A stretch of DNA of 64,000 bases from Certhia americana (GCA_018697195.1 CM031879.1:46603772-46667771); one strand, 5' to 3'; shown: positions 41,573 to 55,149, counted from the first letter of the stretch. The notes: generated from the letters alone by a model not told the origin. Numbers and translations are program-made.

Positions 41573-43060
41573 TAAATGTGGCACACTGAACTCATGCTTT
41601 GAGGAGCTTGCCCTCAAAGAACATCCAGCTCTCGTGGCCCCCGTCACTCTCCAGGGCAGCTCCCTTTGGGATTCTGCCAAGGAGATCCCATGATGAAATG
41701 AAACCTGCTCTCCTGCAGATAAGGGCAGTAATGCTGTTTGTACTGCTGACTTTTGCAGGATTTAGTGTTTCAAAGTTTCATGGTTGCAGCAGGCAAACTT
41801 ATCCTTTACCATCATATCCTGAACCAATTCTTCCTATTTCATGAACAGCAAACCCAGCACAGCATCTCCTCCAGTTGTCTTATCAACCATGAAGCTGTGT
41901 CATGGAGCTGTCTTGACCACACTCAAGAAACCACCCAGATTGTGCTTGACCATGCAGCCCTTCAGTTAAAGCACACTGTGAGTTAGCCCTAAGGCCTGTG
42001 ACTGTGTGGGATTGACTTTCTCTCCTTTCCCAAGAAGTCTGTAGTGAGTGCCTGGCACAACACTGCCCATAGCGCTTTGCCACCTTCTCCTTGTCCACAG
42101 GAACTCAGATGGCCCATCACCTCTTCCATGGCCAAATTCTGGGCACTCCTCTGCACAGCACACAACCACTCCTTCCTCACTGTTTCCAGCCTGTTGTGCC
42201 CATTGTGGCAGCTCTCCAGGTGGGTGAACAACCCCGGCATGTCTCTCTAACTCAAAAGAAATCACAATTCTGCAGTTATGTGGGAGCTGGTAGTTGCCCC
42301 AGTTGTTTCCCTTTCTACATGTTTGTTTAAAGCTACTTGAGACAAACCCTGAACCCTGACTCGTGATGCTTTCAAAACCGGATCCTGCTGTGGAGACTCC
42401 AGAAAGATAACATCAGCACACAGATAATGAGCATGGAGGTGCCTCCCCTCCCAGGGGAAAGGGCATTTGAGTCCCTGGCTGCACACCAGCGCTGCCTGCA
42501 CAGCATTAGCAGGTGCATGGCCTTGCAGCCTGAGCTCGCCATCACTGCTGCAGCAACTGTTCCATTCAGTTTTTCCTCTGATCATGCTGAGATCACAGAT
42601 CAAGCTGTGATGGGTTTACTGTTTCTTTTTATCTAGAGCTGGCTCTCCTAAGAGCAAGGTTTATTGATCTCAGATGGCATGGATGCCAGGAGTACGCAAT
42701 TGTGTTTCTTTAGGAAATACTTTGACTAACTCCACAGTTGTGTTGGCATTACTGCTGCTCTAAAGGCTAGATATTTGAGGGCACCCTGTAATACATGTGA
42801 CTTCTTCCTTGTAGCTGAGCTGTGTTCTACTAAAGCTGAGGTCATTGTGCTGACTGACATGTGGAGTTTGATAAAAATTTTTAATCCTAGAAACAAAAAT
42901 TATTTTTAAAAATTCAGGTGACTGTTTCAAGCTAATTTCTGTAGTAAGTGCTTTCTGTAAGGGGATGTTTGATCTAACCTGAACCTTCTCAAGTTCCAGT
43001 GGAACCTATCCTTAGCCTACAAACAGAAACCTGTATGATCTGTGTCTGGGAGCTGCTTCT

Positions 43061-43084
43061 GCCTTGCCTTGCCTTGCCTTGCCT
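43061..43084. repeat. (CCTTG)n pentanucleotide repeat
   Basis: About five CCTTG/GCCTT units roughly 470 bases upstream of the CYP2D start codon. Confidence 0.9.
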
Positions 43085-43302
43085 GTACTAACAAGAAGGT
43101 GAATCAAACATAAACAAACTTTTTCCAAATCGCCCCATGAGAATGCAGCCAGACTGGTTGCTTGCAAACTTCTCCTTGTCTGTGAGAGAAGGCACCCATA
43201 CACCCAGGGCTCACCCATCCCTGCCCCACCGAGGGCATTGTTAGGACCAGCCACCACTTTCAGCAGCAGCACACGCCTCTGAGCTGCGGCTTTGGAAGAA
43301 GC

Positions 43303-43545
43303 GGGGGAGGAGGAGGAGGAGGGATGACCCTGGTCACCACTCCCCTAAGGCTGAACCAAGCAGAGGAGGGGCTTATAGTAAGAGCCAAGTTTCACATTCA
43401 AAAGCCAGCAAGTGCAGGGAGAGGGGAGCAGCAGAAAAAGGCAGTGTGGGGAAGAGGAGGAAGGGGCAGCTGTCAGGGCAAGAAAGTGAGAAAGGGAATA
43501 GGCAAAAGGAGGCAGCGACAGTCTTGGAAATAGACAGGCTACAGA
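43303..43545 (+). promoter_or_regulatory. CYP2D proximal upstream region
   Basis: Purine-rich upstream sequence of CYP2D, starting with a (GGA)n run at 43303-43321. At 43325-43336 TGACC and GGTCA half-sites face outward with a two-base spacer (TGACCCTGGTCA), the type of element bound by nuclear receptors. This would suit a liver P450, whose mammalian relatives respond to HNF4A (family knowledge), but it is one weak motif. A TATA-like TTATAGTA lies at about 43374. The transcription start is not determinable here. Confidence 0.35.
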
Positions 43546-43758
43546 ATGGCATTGCTCCTGTGGCTGGGGTCCCAGCTGTCATCAGTCTGGAGCAACATGT
43601 CTATACTGGGAGTTTTTCTTACGGTGTTTACTTTACTGCTTGACTTCATGAAGCGCAGAAAGAAGTGGAGCCGTTACCCACCGGGCCCAGCCTCGCTGCC
43701 GTTTGTGGGGACCATGTTCTCCATTGACTTCCACAACCCCCACCAGTCCTTCGGCCAG
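43546..43758 (+). CDS. CYP2D: CYP2D exon 1
   Basis: Encodes residues 1-71: signal anchor, basic stop-transfer KRRKK, YPPGP hinge and the start of the catalytic domain. Donor CAG|GTGAGT, phase 0. The start ATG lies in ACAGAATGG, with G at +4 and A at -3 as in a good Kozak context. Confidence 0.95.
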
Positions 43759-46700
43759 GTGAGTGGCAGCCCCTGAACAAAACACTCCACATACAATCCA
43801 CCGTGGGGCCAGGAGGGGTGGGTCACACCCTGGCATCAGCTATAGATACGTAATACAGAGAATAGGAATTTTTGTGTCCCCTGAAGTTGCTAGAGAGAGC
43901 TTTAAGATTAACTAGCAAAAAAAGATAAAAGAATGTGTAAGTATGCACACAAGATGATAAACATAGCTGAGAACAGTGGATAAACACATAATGAGGAATA
44001 TAGTGGGTGTTTTAGCAAGTTGTGTAACAAGAAACGACAGCACGTGACCAAAGAAACAATTCAAGGAAAGGTCACCTGTGTAATATTGAAGCACTCAGTG
44101 AGTATGACTCCCAGAGACAATTAGATGACCCTCTAGGACCGTAAAAGGACTTCCAGTAGGAGGCAGGTGCGTGCAGGTAAGTCCTAGGAAAAGTAGTGTT
44201 TATGTAGTAGCTGGGAAGCACACTGCAGTGAATATGTATGATCATGATGGAATAAATACCCTGTTGTAAAGTTTCATGGCACTCATTCTATTAGAGGAGT
44301 CCAGTGCTACAATAAAGGATACCTGATTTCTAATACTTCAGACTATGTTAGAAAGTTTTTTTTGGCCAACTTCGCTATCGCGACCCTTGCGCAAAGCTGA
44401 CGGCTCTCTCCAAAGTCTAGGATAAAGCAAGTCACTGCCTAGGACACTGACCCGGTCTGCACAGATAAAGAAATAATGACACACCAACACTTCCCAACCT
44501 CTATCTCCCCATCTCTGTATGAGCTCAGTGGCAGACCACAGCTGTGCCCCCAGTGAGAGGTGCTGCTGTAGAGCTGGCTGCCAGCCTAATATGCGGGCAG
44601 GCTTGGAGGCAATGGAGCAGGGGGAGGTACAAACAAGGGAAGACAAACAAATATCTGTGGGCTGGGAACGCGGCTGCAGGAATGGCAGGCTTCCCTGTGA
44701 ATTACTGAGGCATGCCTGCAGGCATGTGACAGTTTCAGTTAAAGAGGCCAGCCTGTGGGATTTGCCCCAGCAGCAATGCCCAAAATCTCAGTAGCGTTCC
44801 TATTCAAAGTCAGGGCTTAGCTTTTCTCAAAGGGAAAGCACGGCTTTCACAGCTTGCAGCAGATAAACCACGGGTGTTTTGTGCTTCAGCTTGCAAACTC
44901 TAAAGGCCTCTTTTCTAGGACAGCACTGTTCAGCTGCCTGTCCAAAACCTGCCAAGTGGAGAAACTAAATATAGCATTTGTGTTATTTGCTTGCATGTAG
45001 TCCAAAAGCTTACCATTTTCAAATCATATCACGTCAGGGTCATGCTAATCACAATCTTGACCAGTAGTCATTTTTAATATTTCTAGTGCCAGTGAAGTGC
45101 TAATAAACTTTTCACCCCTACTGCAAGTTCAGTATTAAGTACTTCAATTCATTGCAATGCTACTGTGCAGAAATCAAGAATCTTAAACTTACTTAATCTT
45201 TCAGATCAAAATAAATAGAAACATTAAGAAATCACTCATTTTTGAGCATGCAGTCTTTAAAAATTCCCAAAAAGGTTCTTGGAATTAAAAGTACTTGCAC
45301 AATGTTCATGACAACAGTTTGGCCAGGATAGGTGTATTCTAAATTTTTCTATTTACAGGACATTGATCCCTGTTACAGCACTGCTTGACAGTGTTCAAAG
45401 TTATTCCACTGCAAAGACAAAGGTCAAAGATCAGCTGAAGATCTCTGAATAAAAGTACCTCAAACTTACTAAATAGAAAAGGCTCTAAGGAAGGATATGG
45501 TGATATTTCTGATGTTACACTCAGCTCATTTTCAAGGACATGCTTTTTATTTTGGCAGCTTCAGAAGAAGTTTGGAAACATCTTCAGTCTCCAGAACTGC
45601 TGGACCAACATGGTAGTGCTGAATGGGTATAAAACAGTGAAGGAAGCCCTGGTCCATAAATCAGAGGACTTTGCTGACCGGCCCCACTTTCCAATATATG
45701 AACATATGGGCTATGGAAAGAATTCTGAAGGCAAGTCCCATGAAAATGGACATTCCTTGATGGCACTAGCATGAAAAGGATTGGGTAGAGGCAAGATTTT
45801 CTCAGTAGGGTGCACCTACGCATGTCCCTGGTCAACCTCCTTGCATGTGTTGCACCCTTTGGTGGTGACAAATTCGGGTTTGATTAAAAGTGGGCTCCCC
45901 TTAGTGGTTGTAGGATGGCTTCAGCAAGCACACACTTCTTCAGTTGTGTAAGGACACTATAAGTACAACTTTTCTGCCAGCTCCCAACACCCATAGATTA
46001 GTGCTTATGGTGCTCATATAAGACAAAATGCTTCTGCAAAATGTTACCTGTAAGTTGTTGCAAAAATATATGGTGACTTTCATTCAAGACAGAGTATTTT
46101 CCTGCATCCTGCCCACATCACATCCTCAGCTCCTGTGTGGTGGCACGAGCTGCTACCCAGTTCACACAAACTAAGGAAACAATGCTGAATGGTTTGGAGG
46201 GGTGATTCCTTTATTCTTAGCAGCCCTTGTTGCTCCCATTGAGTCCCCCCCGCACCTTTGCTGGCCATGCACAGGCATTAGAAGGTGCAGTGATCCATTT
46301 CAGAATTGCTGTCTGAACAAGCTGCACAAGGTCAGATTTTTCATCTATCCACACAGACCCGTACCTCCGGATTCACAGCTGTTGTTCTCTAGCAAAATTC
46401 ACTTGATGTACAAGTCAGATATCTGACATTTCTTGCTCATCCACAATTCCAGGGATTGTTGTAGCAAGATACGGGCATGTCTGGAAGGAGCTAAGGAGAT
46501 TCACACTCTCTACGCTGAGGAACTTTGGGATGGGAAAGAAATCCCTGGAGGAGCGAGTGGTAGAGGAAGCTGGATTTCTTTGTTCTGAAATCAAGTCTGA
46601 AGAAGGTTTGTGACATCCACAAAGATGGGGATGGAAATCACAGCAAAAGGAAATACAATGATGCAGAGAGAAGTAATACTGCAGCCACTCCAGTTTGCAT

Positions 46701-49700
46701 GCAGTGCTCTCTTCCCATGCAAATGCAGTGTTTCTAGTCTATGTGCCACTTTTCCTTTACACAGTGGGGCTACTGTAATACTAATCCATTTGAGACAGCA
46801 AATAAACAGGAAATTAGAAATAGGTAAAATAGAATTATTCCCAGAGCTCAGTAACTCTAATTTTATGAAGTTTAGTGGAATATATTGGTATTACTATATG
46901 CAATAAAAGTGCAGCTGAGAGTTCACAGTCTGTCATCAAGACACAGAACAAAGTGTTACCTGTCAAGTCACAGAACAACCCTGCAACTCAGTTTTTCTTG
47001 GGAGTTTTCTTCTTTAAATATAGATCAACCAAATATTAGTAAGAATGAGATGATCTTCATTTCATACTAAGATGCTTTGAGTGGTTTGGGTGCTTTTTCT
47101 CCTGGTGTCATCAAGGTGGCATTTGTGTATTCTCATTGCTGACTGATGATCAGCAGATTGGTGTTGCTGAGCTTCATGGCTTGGTCTCCATTTCCATTTT
47201 CAGGTAAATCTTTTGATATACATATTCTTATAAATAATGCTGTCTGCAACATGATCTGCACCATTGTCTTTGGAGACCGCTTTGACTATGGTGATGAGAC
47301 ATTCAACAAGCTGTCACAGTTATTTCAAAACTCCTTGAAAGAAGAAACTGGATTCCTGCCTCAGGTAAACCACAAGCTGTAAGAAGCTGCCCTCTGTTGC
47401 TTGAGAGAATTGTGTTTTCAGAATTTTTCTTTTTTTTGCATCATGTAATATCTTCTCTCTCTTTCTCTCTCACTCTCTCTGGTTCTCACACCCCAGCTTC
47501 TTAATGCAGTGCCCATTTTGGTGCGCATCCCTGGATTGTCACAGAGAGCCTTTCGAGCACAAAAGGAGTTAATGGACTTCATAGATGTGATCATCAAGAA
47601 GCATATGAAGACCTGGGACCCTGCTTACCCCCGAGATCTCACAGATGTGTTTTTAAAGGAAATGGAGAAGGTAGGGTGACACTAGCAGGGGTCAGGAGTA
47701 GTTTCTTTGCCTGTTCAAGCTTGTGAAGCTGGCTTTCCTCCTAGGACTGGACAAAACCTCCTACTAACTAATTTTCTACTTCTTCATTCTACACTGTATC
47801 TTGAGAAGAAAGGTATTCTTCATGCCGTAATAACCTCTTTTATTGTCTTAAGACACCATATTATCTGCTGATGTTCTTGTTTCTATTTTTTGCCTTCACA
47901 TTTCCTTTAGAATCTAGGAATTTCCTTCTTTGCAGCCTACAAAAATCTGAAGGCTTTTAAAAGGCAATGATTGAGAATTCACCAATGGTCCTAAGTTTGC
48001 ACCAGGAAACAACTCAGCATGCAAGAGTCTGAGTAATGTCAGTGCCTCAATGACTGATGCCTCAAAATCAGTCACAAAACTGGAGCAACAGATTGACTTT
48101 TTGGTGTCATTGCCCTGTTTGTAGCCTGCCTTTAAACCAAATTATGATTATGAAACTAGTGTCTCCTTTGGGATATATATTTTTGAATTGCTCGCTAATA
48201 ACTAGTTTGCTACACATCAGAGGAAGGCCTAAATCTGAACTTCACTGAAAGTAAACAGTCTTTCCTCGAATTCAGGAACAAAGGCACAAAGTCAGCATAA
48301 AATCAAAGATATTTGGGTCAGCCCGTCCATCTGCCATATATTTCTTCACGTGGATTCACTAAATTTCAAGTGCCAGATGAGCACTATTAGCAAATTCTGC
48401 TTGCACATCACTTCCACCATCCAAGTCCTCAGGCTGGACTGCTGTTCTGCATATCAAACCCTGTCATGCTGTGGGTGTTGGGCACCTCCAGCCCAGCAAT
48501 GTGGCCCATGTCACTCTGCACTGAACAGAACAACTTAGGGGTGGATGTGAGCCTGACCATGTTGCCTCTTGTCACATCTCTCTTCTGTTCACTAACATCA
48601 CCTGATAAGCCAGTCTGATAAATCCCTCTCCTGAGTTAACTTGGGTCATGTCAGTCCCAAACTCCCTCGTCTGAGATCTTTTATTGGAATAAAAGTTGAA
48701 TCTTAAATGCATTATTAATTGCTATCCATATTACTACAGCATCTAAATATACAGAATAACTTAACAGAAGCTAGTCCCTAGGAAAGGGAAGTATAAAGAG
48801 GATTAGAAAAGACAAGCAGATGAACTCATGCAGAGAGCTTGTCATATCTCATATGCTAACAAATTTGAGCTCAATTAGCATTTGGATGAGAGACCAGTTT
48901 TGCTGAAAGTGGTGTTGCAGACTTAATAGGCAGCAATAATCCTTTAACCTGATAACCCTGATCCCTTTATTGTTTTTCAATTGTAAGAAAATACCGGGGC
49001 AGGAGCAGCGAGACTCTGTAATGCATACCTAGAGATAGCCCCCCTAAAATAATGCTGATTTTGCACTTGCCACATCAGTGCAGCCTCCTCTCTACTCTGT
49101 CGCTTCTATCATCTGATCAAACCTGAACAACTGGGTTCCACCTCCTCTGGGGGAAGATGTTACAGTGAGTGGCAACTGCTGTCTGTTTGAGCCGAGAGTG
49201 AAAATCTGTCTATTTGAGCCAAGATGTTTACTTCTGCCCTGAAGGCGGGGGTAGCATTCTTCTCTGCCTATATTGGAGGTGGTTGAGGACCTTCAAATAC
49301 AGGGAGTAACAAGGTTACAAAGTACCTCAGTCATGCTCAGACTGTTGCTTGTGCTGTGCTCTACTCTGCCAATGAAAAACAGGAACACGTTAAAAAATGG
49401 ATCTAGTGCTTCTCAGCACTTCTCTGGAGAATGATATTCTCGCCCAGCAAATACCCTAGCTCCAGCCACACACTTTTTGCTCTCCACAGGGTAAGGCAGC
49501 TGAAGAGAATGGTTTCCACTATAGCAATCTTCGTCTGGTGGCCATGGACTTGTTTACAGCTGGTTCTGAGACCACCTCCACCACTCTCCGGTGGGCATTG
49601 CTGTATATGCTTCTCCACCCAGAAATACAGAGTAAGTCAGAAACTTGCTTACAGAAGTGTAGCCTCTTCCCTTCAAGACTCATTTTTCCACTGGGATTTT

Positions 49701-51738
49701 GGAATGAGGAACAGCTTTGTTGACTGTTGTTCTAGCAGAAACACAGGAGAAATACTTCCCAAACAGCTGTTCTGGCAGGGGAGTAGCCATGATAAGAAGA
49801 CTGGAGTTCGAAGGTTGCAAGTTTGCTCTCACCTTCATTTTGAGGGCTTCACCTGGGGACTTGCAGTCGTCAGTGTACCCTCTTCCAGTATTTGGAATAG
49901 ATGCTGATTGGTTTAAATTCTCTAATGCTACTTGCCCAGGTACCCTTCAAGCTGCATAGAGGAGGGGTAAGGTAGCATGTCAAGTGGCAAGGCCTTTATT
50001 AAAGATGCTATGAGCAAAGAACCGTTATACAGAGTCACTGGTCAGCTGAAAAATGCCTTCCTGTCTGGTTTCTGTTTCTGTCTCTAACTACTTGTCCTGT
50101 TCTCACACAGTACCCACAGTCACATGCAGCCAGTCTTCCTTCAGCTTGTACCAGCTGCTTCTGGTTATCTAAGGGTCCTCTAATTCTTTATCTCCTCTGC
50201 TTTCAGGTAAGGTGCAGGCAGAGATTGATAAAGTGATTGGCAGAGAGAGACTCCCCACCATGAAGGACCAAGCAAGCATGCCTTACACCAATGCTGTGAT
50301 CCATGAAGTGCAACGCTGTGGGGATATTACTCCTGTTGCACTACCTCACATGACGTACCGGGACACTGAGTTGCAAGGCTTCTTCATTCCCAAGGTGACC
50401 ATGACAAGAGAAACGATACAGCAGCCTCTCCTTGTGCAGATGCCAGGCATGGGGTGGGGATGGGGATGATCCCATCCAACCCTGCAGTGTTGCACTTCCA
50501 GCCCCAATTACAGTCACTGATGAGCGCTAAAATAGGACATTTTGAAATGCTAAATTCAGGCAGATGGTCATATCTGTGTTCTAGGCTTACGCTGCTTGTA
50601 TGGGGACACAACTGCTGTGCTAGCTCAGTACAAAGGTTTCCTTTCCTCTCGATGAGCCATGATATTCACTGCCTGTCAGAAAAAGCCTAAGGCTCTCTGG
50701 AGGCACTCAACACCAGCTTACTGGCTTTCCTGAGATGCTAGTAGTTAAATTCCAACCACTGAAGCAATTCAAATGCCATTGGCATTCAGACCAGTTCCAC
50801 TGCGACAAGCAGCTGCCCTGGCAGCAGTGGCAGAATTCAAGCCTAGGATATTTTTGTAGGTTTTTTTGTAGTCATGTGGTATCTCTTCTGATTTAGAACT
50901 TCGACACGTGAAACAGGAAAGCTTTGCGATTTTCCATGGTCCCTGCGAAAGCTGGGCTTTGAAGTCTGTCAGTCAGCTTTTTCTCTGCAGCTATAAAACA
51001 AGTCCAGGAGGATCTGAGAAGCAGAGGCTGTTTCCACTGTGTAACCGTGAAATTGGCATTTGCATGCAACAGCCTTTGTAAGGATACAAACTGCAAAAGT
51101 TCAGATGCTTCAGAGTATAGGGCAGGCACCATATGTCATTGGAAAAGGCTTTATCTCTGCTTCAAATAAGATGGAAATGGGTGCTATTAGATGGGAGACA
51201 GGGACTCAAGAGGGACCAGCACTGTTCCATTGTGCCGAGATAACGATGCTGTTCTCACCTGAGTTGTTTCCTCGTGTGGGGGAGTGCAGGGGACGACAAT
51301 CATCACCAACTTGTCATCCGTGCTGAAGGATGAGACAGTCTGGGAGAAACCAAACGAGTTTTACCCTGAACACTTCCTGGATGCAAAGGGGCAGTTTGTG
51401 AAACCAGAGGCCTTCCTGCCCTTCTCAGCAGGTAAATCTGAAGGGAGGATCCAGCTGCAAGTCAGAAGCACAGCAGGAGGGTGACCTGCTCCCCCTGTGG
51501 CAATTCTAGAGTCGATTATTGCCCTCTTTTACAGACACTCCCTATTCCCTCTCTTGCAGGTCGCCGTGCCTGCCCGGGAGAACAGCTGGCCAGAATGGAG
51601 CTCTTTCTGTTCTTAACAATTCTCCTGCAGAAATTCACTTTCGTACTCCCCGAGGACCAGCCCAGGCCACGGCAGGATGGTTACTTTGCACTCACAAACT
51701 CTCCACATCCATACCTGCTGCGAGCTCTCCCAAGATAA
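43546..51738 (+). CDS. CYP2D: Cytochrome P450 family 2 subfamily D (complete, 9 exons)
   Basis: Microsomal heme monooxygenase using NADPH-P450 reductase; mammalian CYP2D enzymes oxidise amine drugs and alkaloids. Coding exons: 43546-43758, 45559-45730, 46453-46605, 47204-47364, 47497-47670, 49490-49631, 50207-50394, 51290-51431 and 51560-51738. They sum to 1524 nt in one frame, giving 507 residues. Visible features: N-terminal membrane anchor (about 19-34), basic KRRKK, proline hinge YPPGP (44-48), I-helix AGSETT (315-320), K-helix ExxR (372-375), PEHF (427-430) and heme loop [10 protein letters not shown] (446-455) with Cys453. Asp311 aligns with human CYP2D6 Asp301 and KEETGF with its Glu216 region; the residue matching Phe120 appears to be Val. 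The first Met gives 71 codons in exon 1 against 60 in human; Met18 is a possible alternative. The gene looks functional. Confidence 0.97.
43759..45558 (+). other. CYP2D: CYP2D intron 1 (1.8 kb)
   Basis: Non-coding GT-AG intron, AT-rich, with no recognised repeat family or RNA gene. Confidence 0.9.
45559..45730 (+). CDS. CYP2D: CYP2D exon 2
   Basis: Starts [15 protein letters not shown] and ends in phase 1 after GKNSE. The acceptor is TTTTGGCAG. The donor is AAG|GCAAGT, a GC donor with an otherwise near-perfect consensus. No GT close by keeps the reading frame. Confidence 0.93.
46453..46605 (+). CDS. CYP2D: CYP2D exon 3
   Basis: The acceptor is AATTCCAG. The exon encodes [20 protein letters not shown] and ends SEIKSEE in phase 1 before donor GTTTGT. 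WKELRRF is the C-helix WxxxR heme-propionate motif. Confidence 0.95.
47204..47364 (+). CDS. CYP2D: CYP2D exon 4
   Basis: The acceptor is CCATTTTCAG. The exon encodes [16 protein letters not shown] through KEETGFLPQ and ends in phase 0 at CAG|GTAAAC. Confidence 0.95.
47497..47670 (+). CDS. CYP2D: CYP2D exon 5
   Basis: Follows a 132-bp intron containing a CT-rich run. The exon encodes [19 protein letters not shown] through FLKEMEK (58 codons, phase 0 at both ends). Donor AAG|GTAGGG. Confidence 0.95.
47671..49489 (+). other. CYP2D: CYP2D intron 5 (1.8 kb)
   Basis: Non-coding GT-AG intron. No repeat family or extra exon recognised. Confidence 0.9.
49490..49631 (+). CDS. CYP2D: CYP2D exon 6
   Basis: The acceptor is TCTCCACAG. 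The exon encodes [20 protein letters not shown] then [12 protein letters not shown] and ends HPEIQ plus one base before GTAAGT. It contains the I-helix oxygen-activation threonine and the Asp equivalent to CYP2D6 Asp301. Confidence 0.95.
50207..50394 (+). CDS. CYP2D: CYP2D exon 7
   Basis: The acceptor is TGCTTTCAG. The exon encodes [17 protein letters not shown] through LQGFFIPK with the K-helix HEVQR. Donor AAG|GTGACC. The residue after the R of ExxR is Cys (RCG), where human CYP2D6 has Phe as I recall it. Confidence 0.95.
51290..51431 (+). CDS. CYP2D: CYP2D exon 8
   Basis: Encodes [18 protein letters not shown], the PEHF meander motif and FLPFSA, the start of the heme loop. Ends in phase 1 at CAG|GTAAAT. 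Confidence 0.95.
51560..51738 (+). CDS. CYP2D: CYP2D exon 9 (C-terminus)
   Basis: The acceptor is CTCTTGCAG. The exon encodes [19 protein letters not shown] through [12 protein letters not shown] and stops at TAA 51736-51738. It completes the heme-thiolate loop. Confidence 0.96.
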
Positions 51739-52230
51739 GTGCACACCACTCTCACTCAGACCACTGCCCACCCAAACTCTGTCAGAAACACTGCAGGTCT
51801 AGGCAGGATCATGCCAAGCTCAATCTCAAGTCTATACAGAAGGCCACATCTGTGTAAAGTAAGACTCTAGGCCAATATCTGGTTTATTGGTCAATATCTA
51901 GGTCAATTCTAGTTGTGAATCAGACCAGAGAGCTTCAGCTTCAACTCCATTAAAATGCAGTTTCATAGTAGTGATTCTGGAAAATCTTACCATCCAAGAC
52001 ATACATGTCCCCTTCATTCTTTCCTGTTGATTACACAGTTGAACAAATATTGCATTGTCTTAATTTATAGTCTCAAAGAAAGTAAGTTTTAAGCCTGACA
52101 ACCCTTATGTCACACTATACCAAGTAAATACCAAGGAGTATATAAATAACCCATATGGTATTTCAGCCACAAAAGAAGGTAATTTGTGAAATACAGAAAT
52201 TTCAATAAATACATTTAAAGAGAAATCCTG
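51739..52230 (+). other. CYP2D: CYP2D 3' UTR
   Basis: Non-coding sequence after the stop, ending near the AATAAA at 52204-52209. The cleavage point is inferred. Confidence 0.65.
52204..52209 (+). terminator. CYP2D: Probable poly(A) signal, CYP2D
   Basis: First canonical AATAAA after the stop codon (TTTCAATAAATACATTT), with a T/G-containing stretch (CCTGGTGTTTAG) about 25 bases further on. Confidence 0.6.
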
Positions 52231-52950
52231 GTGTTTAGATTTACTATCTCCTCTAATTATTTTTTTTTTTTTTTGTATTCCATAAAGTCAGCTCCTGTGC
52301 ACATTTGGAACTCACACAGGGATGGAGTTATACTGTTTGAAGCTGTATGGCCACTGATTTCAGAGCTACCTTTCTCTTTCTTCCTGCAATATTCCTGAAA
52401 AATTGTTTTGCAAGATATAAAGATATGTTGATGTTTAAATTAGCAGTAGCTCCCATACCACATCTGAAGAGACAATAGCACAAAGGAGCTCCCATCTATA
52501 ACCACCACTAAAAAACATTAAAATATCAGAAGTCGAGTGCACATGTGCAGTAGTAATTTTGTGTAATAGTAATTTTGGAAGCTATGAAAGTTATTGAATT
52601 ATGCAAATACTTATTAACACAATTAAGATTTGAACCTCAGCAGGAACAGCACATTTATGCTTTTCATCTACAAAATAACTTGAAAGAATAAAAGTGATGT
52701 GAAATCTTTCTCGCCCCTCCTCTTTGTGTTTGTCTCAGTCCTGCCATGCTCCTGCCCCAGATACCCACCTGAGATTTCTCTCCTCACACCCAGCACCACA
52801 CCTGCGTCTTTCAAGATCATTTCAGTGGTTTTTTTCTGGTCTGCTCAATGACACTGAACTGAATGTGTTTGGATTTATAGTGACCAGCACAAACCCAAGC
52901 GTGTTTAAAGAGAACTTATCTCTAGAGAGGTCCCGGCACTCGCGTATTTG
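52231..52950. other. CYP2D-NDUFA6 spacer
   Basis: Short intergenic DNA with a T14 run at about 52261. Another AATAAA is at about 52687. No gene is recognised. Confidence 0.6.
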
Positions 52951-53009
52951 GCTAATAAACGTGGGTATAGCTAGAGTAGGGACTGTCTTTCTAGCATGCA
53001 AGAGTGTAC

Positions 53010-53353
53010 TAAGAGGAAGCCGAGCTGCACGCCCGAGCAGCAGGGGATTGCGGCGTTCTGTGGGCAAAGGGAATAAATTGATCGTTCCAAACCAGAGCCC
53101 GAGCCCAGCCCTGAGGGAGGAGCGGGCTCTGAGGGCAGCGCGGACACCACGGCCTCGGGAGGCGGGGCCAGACATGGGCACGCCCACCGGCTGCTCCACC
53201 CCTGCAGCTGACATGATTGACGTTTATCTTGACCAATCGGATGGGAGGCGGCGGGCCCGGAGGGCTGGAGTGGCAGCTCAGCTGGCCAATAGGAGAAGTT
53301 GCCGTGCCCTGCGCCTTCCCGCGGACGGCGGGGAAGGTGGCGGCGGCAGCAAG
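53010..53353 (+). promoter_or_regulatory. NDUFA6: NDUFA6 CpG-rich promoter with two CCAAT boxes
   Basis: GC- and CpG-rich sequence directly upstream of the NDUFA6 start, without a TATA box. CCAAT motifs on the plus strand at 53233-53237 (CCAATCGG) and 53286-53290 (CCAATAGG) fit NF-Y sites spaced 53 bp apart. This is the usual promoter type of nuclear-encoded respiratory-chain genes. Confidence 0.65.
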
Positions 53354-55108
<1,755 letters not shown>

Positions 55109-55143
55109 GAAACTGACTCTGTGTCTTCCTGCCTTATATTACA

Positions 55144-55149
55144 AATAAA
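55144..55149 (+). terminator. NDUFA6: Poly(A) signal, NDUFA6
   Basis: AATAAA 36 bases after the stop codon. A genomic run of 15 A lies at 55164-55178, where cleavage would be expected. Confidence 0.85.

Larger units (their letters stand above)
22881..43300. other. TCF20-CYP2D intergenic region
   Basis: About 20 kb with no recognisable gene on either strand. The longest open frames are about 70-150 codons, overlap in several frames and show no conserved motif. In human the corresponding interval carries CYP2D pseudogenes; I see no second CYP2D copy or heme-binding motif here. Recognised contents are the CT microsatellite at 29.7 kb, the repeat cluster at 35.5-36.2 kb, the LTR at 38.9-39.4 kb, the CR1 fragment at 41.3-41.6 kb and the CCTTG repeat at 43.06 kb. 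A regulatory role for the rest cannot be judged from sequence alone. Confidence 0.7.

Noticed and set aside
41966..42603. Overlapping open frames of 80-113 codons on both strands
   Set aside because: Same region open in many frames and no recognisable domain; it lies downstream of a degraded CR1 fragment.
22881..43300. A second CYP2D copy or pseudogene, as in human
   Set aside because: I looked for the heme loop, ExxR and the exon 1 hinge on both strands and found none outside the single gene.
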